Below, in pieces: positions 57,955-64,000 of a stretch of DNA of 64,000 nt. The stretch covers positions 15,986,506 to 16,050,505 of the forward strand of contig OY754972.1 in NCBI GenBank assembly GCA_963576475.1. Direction: 5' to 3'. The position numbers were made by a program, and so were the translations under genes. This DNA comes from Molanna angustata. Its lineage: Eukaryota > Arthropoda > Insecta > Trichoptera > Molannidae. How positions within the stretch are numbered: position 1 is the stretch's first letter; each line of letters starts with the position of its first letter. Under the pieces are notes generated by a model, which saw only the letters and a list, made by a program, of their open reading frames with translations, was not told the DNA's origin and did no database searches.

Positions 57955-58118
57955 CGATTAAGTTCAATTCCCAGAGGAGAAATTTATTTAAAATCATTTC
58001 TCACGCAAATATTGCTTCTCTGGGCTGGAAACACTGTTTAGTTGGAAGAAATTGCCATACGGCAATAAACTCGCCACTTGCGCAGGGTGCAAGGAAATGT
58101 TTATTATCATTATTAACT
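57955..58118 (+). mobile_element. SINE family B, copy 2 (head truncated)
   Basis: Starts inside the B-box (GTTCAATTCCCAGAGGAG). Continues 'ctcacgcaaatattgcttct', 'ctgggctggaaacactg', 'gttggaagaaattgcc', the perfect hairpin ATTGCC-ATAC-GGCAAT (58051-58066), and 'cgccacttgcgcagggtgca', and ends in a TTATTATCATTATTAA tail. Confidence 0.82.
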
Positions 58119-58904
58119 CCTGAGCGCGGTCGCTGTTCGTCAAGACAAAAAGTGCCAAATATGTGCCATAAGTATGGTAAACTTGTTTGTCAACAATACT
58201 TCAGGGCTTACTGCAATTGATGCAGAATAGATGAATCTGCTAATGAATCTGAATAATATTTTTTAAGTTGATCTCGGGTCTGCCAAAAATACATAGTTTT
58301 AAGAGGTATTAGAAGTTGTTTTGTGTTTTTAATTGTTTGAAGTCATATTTATGTTATTGTTTCTTTATCATGATTATCAAAAAGCATTTAAATATTTTTG
58401 ATAATACATACTTCGTTATATTTATTTCTTCCACTCCATTTTCATTTATTTCTTTGGGGTTAGTAGTGGCCCCATGCGACTACTTGTGTGATTTTCTTCA
58501 TGCGCTTAATTAAGGGTTAAATGTCCCTGGTTGTACATTCTGACAAGAGACAATTTAATTTTTATTCAATATCACGTTTTTTTTTTCTTGTATCATAGAA
58601 ATGTCGTTTACCTCTTTAGATATAAATAAACCTCATGGTATCGTTCAATTCAAAGGAGTGTAAATGTAAATAAAAACATAAGGTGAATGACACTGTTCCC
58701 TTTGACTTTATTACATTTTACGGTACGTATATGTTGTTTGTTACTGAGATATTTTTAGTCTCCACAGCTATACTATGGTGGAGAGTTAGGACTTTGTAAT
58801 TCCTCAACCTGTTATTCACAGTTATCACGTTTAAACCATTAGCTACCAACTTAGTATCTTTGTGAATGGCGTAAATAGATTGTTCTTAGCACAACCCAAA
58901 TTAA
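58119..58904. other. no recognised gene
   Basis: Nothing supported. Confidence 0.35.
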
Positions 58905-59095
58905 CATACCTACAATCAGTTCAATTGGCTTGAAATTATTCCTCTTCTTAATGGTTCTACAGCTCATACCGAGGCTTGACCTCCATCGATCCTCGTTTCT
59001 AGTTTCTTCTGTCTCCTGCTGCAGTCTTCCAATCTGCCACCTGCAGTGACTCTTTATCATGGCCCTGCTTTCCAGCCTGAATCTACTAACTTTTC
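58905..59095 (-). repeat. dispersed repeat Z, copy 2
   Basis: Minus strand reads RWRSSLGMSCRTIKKRNNFK, resembling a LINE-type 3' coding end. It shares the 'ggctctacaactcat...cttgacctcc'-like block with 50.0 kb. Class not established. Confidence 0.4.
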
Positions 59096-59274
59096 ATCAT
59101 CCTTGACTTGTACAGATGCGTAAAAATATTTTAAAAATATGCTTTCTTTATCAATTCTCTGATGATCTCTTATGTCTACAAATCTTAATATTTTATTCAA
59201 ATTCTTCGATTGCTGTTTTTGAAACATGGTGGCGAAATTTCTAAATTTGTTGACTCATGGTAGTTATTTTGAAA

Positions 59275-60028
59275 TATACCAGCCGAACCAGCCGATGACA
59301 GGTGGTAAACCAGCCGATGACAGGTCGTAAGCCCTGTAGTTGCCTTGATTTCCCGGTTCTCCTACAATAAATATTCCAACTTCGTCTCTTTTGAGATAAT
59401 TAAAAATCTGTTAAAAAATACCTTTGACTCCCGATAGGGAAAAAATCCAATGTTTGCGCATATGCAATAATAAAAATATTCGATTACTTACACATTGGTA
59501 CAAGTAGGTAAATAAGACAAAAATGACCTTATCAGTCTGGCGCAATTCAAGGGTGACTTCTATGCGAAAAATGCATTTGTCACCTCAGGTATAAGAATTG
59601 TTGCTCTCATTATTTACAAAAAAAAAAACAATTCTCTCAATAGATGGCGTTACAACAAAAATAAATAGAAAATAATAAGAATGTTGTTCATAATTTCACA
59701 CATAGATGGCTGTAGTAAAAATTCCTTATTTTTAAGCGAAAAGAATTTCAGTATTACAATATATAGAACTTTCAAAATTGAATTGATAGGGATCTCATTA
59801 AAAAGCCATAATTGGTGAACGTTGCGCAAGCGCATAAAGTGATCACGTAAACCAGCCTATGACAGGTCGTTAGCCCTGTAGGTGCCTTGATTTCCCGGTT
59901 CTCCTACAGTAAATATTCCAACTTCGTCTCTATTGAGATAATTACAAATCTGTTAAAAAATACCTTTGACTCCAGACAGGGAAAAAATCCAATGTTTGCG
60001 CATATACAATAATAAAAATATTCGATTA
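59275..60028 (-). repeat. 540-bp repeat D: direct dimer (reverse)
   Basis: Core 59306-59485 and core 59849-60027 are direct copies 543 bp apart, with the same interior as at 44.4-44.8 kb ('gacaaaaatgaccttatcag', 'caattctctcaatagatggc', 'gatggctgtagtaaaaattc'). A short internal duplication 'accagccgatgacaggt' lies at the left end. Both dimers are cut at similar but not identical points. Confidence 0.78.
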
Positions 60029-60135
60029 AAATATACATTTTTCAGGCGTTCACACTTGCTGTTAAGTGCATAAGTTTATTTCAAATTTTTACCTCAAATA
60101 TAGAGGTGGGCGCGAAAGGTCTGCCTGCAAAATAG

Positions 60136-60315
60136 ATGGGTCGATGGCAGAGCGGTTAGCGCGCTGGGCTAGCAATCCAGTGGTCGCTAGTTCGAATTCT
60201 GCCTCGACCGATTTCGTGCACCTATAGCACAAGCATTTATGCTTATTTTAGGGAACGTAGGAAGATGTATATTATGTACTTGTTTAACAAGGACATATTC
60301 ATTTAAAAAAAAAAC
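60136..60315 (+). mobile_element. SINE family C, tRNA-derived, copy 2
   Basis: GATGGCAGAGCGGTTAGCGC, anticodon-like arm CTGGGCTAGCAATCCAG (loop CTAGCAA), B-box AGTTCGAATTC and TGCCTCGAC, then 'aagcatttatgcttatttta', 'gaacgtaggaagatgtatat' and 'caaggacatattcattt' followed by A(10). The two copies differ in the anticodon triplet (AGC here, AGT at 13.1 kb). Confidence 0.82.
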
Positions 60316-60600
60316 TTTATATTCCTACTTTAAAGATCTAGGTCTCCCTTCAGGTAATATAAAAGAACTTTTGGATAGAGTGGTAAAAGCAGCACTATCC
60401 GCGTCCTATTGGATTTAGTTGCGCAGGGGAGTGGAGTATCAGTCGGAGGTTGGTGCGTGAGTGGTGAGCGTGACTTGTGTCATAAAGGGGCCCTAAATCC
60501 CTCATACATGGTCGTAAGCCCTCTGGTCGCCTGTGCTCGTGGGCCTGGATCCTTGAACCCAGTGAAACCACGATTGCCTTTCTCTTTTGTATCTTGAAGT
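60316..60600 (+). other. GC-rich unidentified block
   Basis: Distinctly GC-richer than its surroundings ('gcgcaggggagtggagtatc', 'gcctgtgctcgtgggcctgg'). It looks like decayed coding or LINE-tail sequence, but I cannot place it. The open frame at 60409-60597 starts and ends without domain signals. Confidence 0.35.
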
Positions 60601-61370
60601 ACAGAGTTCAGTTTAAGCCACTCTCCACTCGCTTTCTTTAGTAAATATTGCCATATAACTTATAGTTTAAAGAAAATATATATAAAAATACAATCTCATG
60701 AACTATTACAAAATTATTTATCGTTAACATTAAACCAATATTTATGTTTTTTTGCGCTTGCTATTTTTTATTCTTATCTAATCATCGCAGGATCATAATA
60801 TGAAATAAGTACATACCGAAAGGATTTATTTCTGATAAGAAAAAATATTTCTGATAAAAAACTGTAAACATTGCACAAACCTACAAACATTACGTAAATC
60901 ATTGATCGAATATGATAAAAAGTAACAACAGACTGTTATCCGTTTCGAAAAACAGAAATTTTTTAAACATTTTTTTTAGTGGCTGTAAGACCGAACATGG
61001 GAGAAAACAGATAAAAAGATGGAAAGTTTTTAATGTATTCATTAAAAATATCAATTGATTAAGTGGTAGCTGGATATAAAATTAATTTAAGTGTTATAAC
61101 AACAGATAGGTGAATATATCAATTTTAAATACATTGCTGTTATATTTTTGGACTTCCACAGTTTTAAGAAAATAGCTTGAAAGTATTGTATACTAAGTAT
61201 TGAACAATTGATCTTGTATTTGTGTGAATATTTAATAATTTGTTAAAAAAATCTTATCTACACATGAAGGTTAATAATTTATTAAAGACATTTAATAAAT
61301 AGCCTACATGTTAACTTGTTCCAAAAAAATATCCGTTTTAAGTGTTCAACAATTATTTAATAGGAAATGA
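60601..61370. other. no recognised gene
   Basis: AT-rich; nothing supported. Confidence 0.35.
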
Positions 61371-61874
61371 ATGGGTTTTGGCCAACGCTATACTCCTCAC
61401 TACCATGTGACTTCACAAAGTATTCAAATTTGGTGCAATTATAGAAAATATCAGCATTTTCACGAAATGAGTTTATATTTATTTTTAAAAACTTGATAAT
61501 TCTTCAATTCCATTTTATGAAAGTGATGTACCTTTTTACCAATTTAAAAATAAAAATAAATTGAGAAGCACTATTCAGATATCCTTAAAAAATATAATGG
61601 GGTTTAAGCGAGTATTAGACATACAAATTTGCAAAATTGGAAAAGATACTTTGAAGTGCTTTAGTCTATAATTGATCATGTAAAGAAAATACGACGTTTA
61701 TAGCACATATCACAAAGTACACACCACACATACACAGATACGTCATTGTGATGAAACTTTCAGAAAGCAATCTCAGCATGATACTAGTTGATAATCTGCA
61801 ATAAAAAAATTACCTTGAAAATTGCGAACTCATAACTCCCCACTATATCCCCTTCGGTTAATGAGGAGTAAAAA
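61371..61874. mobile_element. MITE-like repeat M1, copy 4
   Basis: Left GAATGGGTTTTGGCCAACGC then TATACTCCTCACTACC. Right GGTTAATGAGGAGTA is the inverted partner. All internal landmarks are present, including the 'tagttgataatctgcaa' block. The best copy for defining the ends. Confidence 0.75.
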
Positions 61875-62090
61875 CACATCAACACCTGATAATTGATGGA
61901 AATTGTAAATACTTGTAAATAGATAACATAATTAACCATAATTGATTGTTGTTTTAAATAACCGTGTTAGATATCGCGATTCATTAAAAATGGCACAAGG
62001 CACTGTGGGCTTGTAGTGTAAATAATATGTTGTTACACACAAAATATTAGCGGTTTTAGTACTACACTGAATATAGTAGTTCAGTGATCG

Positions 62091-62150
62091 GCCAACCGCA
62101 GCTCGCGAGCCATATACGGCTCTTTAGCCCCTTGTTCCACAAAATAACTA
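62091..62150 (+). mobile_element. hAT-type (Buster-like) terminal sequence
   Basis: CAGTGATCGGCCAACCGCAG, then CTCGCGAGCCATATACGGCT and 'ctttagccccttgtt' resemble the 5' end of hAT/Buster-type transposons ('CAGTGGTCGGCAAxCxGCGG', 'CTCGCGAGCC'). The other end was not found. Confidence 0.45.
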
Positions 62151-62365
62151 AGTATGATATCGGGAACGTAGGGAAGTGAACGAAGATGCCGTGTCGGGGA
62201 CCAAGGAGTATATTGGTCTGGTTTAGACAAATTGAGAGGATGAACTAACGGAGATAGACGAAACGAATTTAAATACAAGCAGAAATAGTTGGAATTAAAA
62301 GAGGTCGACCACACCAAATGGATCGCAATCGGATTGAGGACGTTTTCAATAAAGGCCAGTAAATT
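62151..62365 (+). repeat. possible RTE-like LINE tail
   Basis: 'ggtttagacaaattgagagg' and 'agaggtcgaccacaccaaat' resemble decayed RTE C-terminal coding (RLDKLRG; GRPHQMDRN). Weak. Confidence 0.3.
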
Positions 62366-62388
62366 GTCTTAAGTGCACTTTACACGGA

Positions 62389-62750
62389 CACTATTTTCAA
62401 CGCGGCCCGGTTTCCAACGCTTAAAACAGCATCCAAAATAGAGGTTACTCCAAGCATCGCTTTACAGTACTTTACACAGTTTACACGATTATATTATGTG
62501 CAAAAGTTTAATATATGTAATATAAATAAATATATATCGATAAATTATACAATAAATGTTTAATATAATATAAATATATATCGAAAGTTTTGACACTTTC
62601 CAAATAATCAAAATACATCGCGAGCGAATGTCACACGTAAAAGTCAACGCAAACGGCAGCCATGTTGACTCGTCGGTAACGACGACAGCGAATATTTTTA
62701 CAGATTTCTGTTTAATCAAAAAGGATGAAAATCGCGTTGAAAATATAGTA
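62389..62750. mobile_element. MITE-like element with ATTTTCAACGCG ends
   Basis: ATTTTCAACGCG (62393-62404) and CGCGTTGAAAAT (62733-62744) are exact inverted partners about 350 bp apart. Adjacent ACT/AGT bases extend the pairing with a 2-base slip. No transposase. The right end runs into a minisatellite. Confidence 0.5.
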
Positions 62751-62819
62751 GTAGGTCCTGCCTGTATAGTAGTAGGTCCTGCTTGTATAGTAGTAGGTCC
62801 TGCTTGTATAGTAGTAGGT
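62744..62819. repeat. minisatellite, 3.6 units of 21 bp
   Basis: Units start at 62744, 62765, 62786 and 62807 (partial), with core AGTAGTAGGTCCTGC. The first two full units differ by one base. In the plus frame the repeat reads IVVGPAC. Confidence 0.9.
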
Positions 62820-62900
62820 AGTTTCAAAAAATTGGCTTTGTAAAGAAATTTTATTCATTTTACCTACTGTTGATTGTTATTGTTGTTGTTTTTCTTCTTT

Positions 62901-63097
62901 ATAATAATAATGATCACTTCCTTGCACCCTGCGCAAGTGGCGAGCTTATTGCCGTATGGTAATTTCTTCCAACTAACCAGTGTTTCCAGCTCAGAGAAGC
63001 AATATTTGTGGGAGAAATAAATTTCTCCTCTGCTGGGAATCGAACCCAGGACGCCCGCACAGAAACCGAACGGCTTACCAACTATGCCACAGCGGTC
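62901..63097 (-). mobile_element. SINE family B, copy 3
   Basis: Most complete B copy. Minus strand: GACCGCTGTGGCATAGTTGG, B-box GGTTCGATTCCCAGCAGAGG, 'aaatttatttctcccacaaa', 'ctctgagctggaaacactgg', GTTGGAAGAAATTACC with the hairpin at 62948-62963, 'gccacttgcgcagggtgcaa', and an ATT-type tail. Confidence 0.88.
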
Positions 63098-64000
63098 TTT
63101 ATCTTTACTTATATCCAGTAATTTTTGCCATAGAGGTCACCAGTGCCCTTATTCCCAATCACGTGTAATACTTTGCGATAAGTCCCGCTAATCTAAAGTG
63201 AAAGTTACGTATCAGGAGCTGTCATTCATAACTACAATCTGTGAAACGAACGAATGTGTGTACGCGTCGCTTTATGTCTATACACAAAACTTAACACCAC
63301 CTCGGTATGTCGCATAAAACATTGCGAATTAAATTCACCTGTCGAATGTCATACGTATTTCACTCCAATCAGAATACCGCGTTACAAACGGCGAACGGAG
63401 GTTTTATCGACATCATGCGCGGAAGTTTATGCGGGCTAGTGTCCGCGGAAAACAGAATAACGATCCAGGGTACAACGAACTCTCGTTATCTTTCCGCGTT
63501 GGCGATTCGTCACTAGGATGTTGTTATTTACCATGTGTGAATATTTGACTCTTTTGACTGGTGAGTTTGACGACCACTGTATATGTTTAGTAGGTGATGC
63601 TAGTAGAATGTACGTTTGTGGTATCGTCGCTTCAAAACAAACCATTTCCCGTATTAGATTATACCGATACGTGTTTGACACGATATGCAATCATTATCTT
63701 GACATCATTTTTACGAGGTGAGATCAACAGTTTCCCGGATAACCTATTTTTTTAAATTCTTTATTGAATTTTGTTAGATTAACATTCGCATTATAATAAT
63801 TCAGATAATATTTATGTGATAACGTATTCATTTTTACCTGTTTTATCATCAGTCACAAGCAGGTACAATTTAGTACTCTCATAATGATTCATTTATCAAA
63901 TTCAATCGCGAGAATCTTACCTAACTCAACTCCAACTTCATTTAGAGCAATTTGATCATTTTTCGTAGATTGTTCTCTCTCCTCCGTAATTTTTAATCCA
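63098..64000. other. no recognised gene; moderately GC-rich 63.24-63.72 kb
   Basis: Several overlapping short frames (up to 84 codons) occur on both strands because this part is less AT-rich than average. None has recognisable domains. It could be low-copy host sequence or an undescribed repeat. Confidence 0.35.

Noticed and set aside
59275..59480. Hammerhead ribozyme in repeat D (CCGATGACAGG...CCTGTAGG)
   Set aside because: A stem follows GATGA, but the strand after it reads TAGG and not GAAA, so the core cannot form.

Overview
This window looks like AT-rich, intron/intergenic-type nuclear DNA from an insect, most likely a moth or butterfly. The reasons are the tRNA-headed SINEs, a short Helitron with the A|T target and CTAG end usual in Lepidoptera, many RTE-like and Jockey/CR1-like LINE tails ending in TAAA-type or ATG-type repeats, and long (TA)n tracts. 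The species assignment is inference. I found no convincing host exon, no rRNA, no functional tRNA gene and no CRISPR array. Every protein-coding stretch I can name belongs to a mobile element, and nearly all are broken.

Layout. 0-5 kb: SINE remnants, a tandem pair of one SINE family, a LINE 3' end, and a ~300-bp tandem duplication whose second unit was hit by an RTE-like LINE tail with a clear 9-bp target duplication. 5.2-6.8 kb: a 5'-truncated LINE with a long intact reverse transcriptase (RT). 7-13 kb: RTE-like fragments, an R1/Jockey-type zinc-knuckle tail, a TIR element (9.8-10.3 kb) and SINEs. 13.9-17.2 kb: a ~520-bp MITE-like repeat and a second LINE of the same clade as the first. 17.6-19.5 kb: a decayed Tc1-like transposase and an interrupted RTE copy. 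19.7-22.9 kb: three long (TA)n tracts, two outward-pointing copies of a repeat carrying a hammerhead-like hairpin-GAAAC-GTC signature, a 200-N gap, and a Ty3/gypsy pol remnant with its 3' LTR but without an integrase core. 23.6-31 kb: more RTE and LINE tails and a SINE inserted in a SINE. 32.7-35.3 kb: a 2.5-kb region bounded by terminal inverted repeats. 35.8-36.4 kb: the Helitron. 37.6-38.06 kb: an almost perfect ~410-bp palindrome flanked by an 11-bp direct repeat. 38.9-43.5 kb: LINE tails, nested tails, a 21-bp minisatellite and two MITEs. 44.3-45.35 kb and 59.3-60.0 kb: a ~540-bp repeat unit present as direct dimers, with a snap-back copy at the first locus. 45.6-47 kb: RTE copies. 50-56.6 kb: MITEs, RTE and R1-like fragments. 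57.9-63.1 kb: SINEs, MITEs, a hAT-like end and a second minisatellite.

How the parts fit: autonomous retroelements (LINEs) and their parasites (SINEs) share 3'-end hairpins, which suggests the SINEs borrow LINE RT. DNA transposons have left mostly short non-autonomous copies. The most unusual objects are the palindromic elements at 37.6 kb, 56.6 kb and 20-22.7 kb. Two of these loci carry the hairpin-GAAAC signature, and two carry a common short peptide start (MEFYQELS). They may be ends of one class of Penelope-like or otherwise undescribed retroelement.
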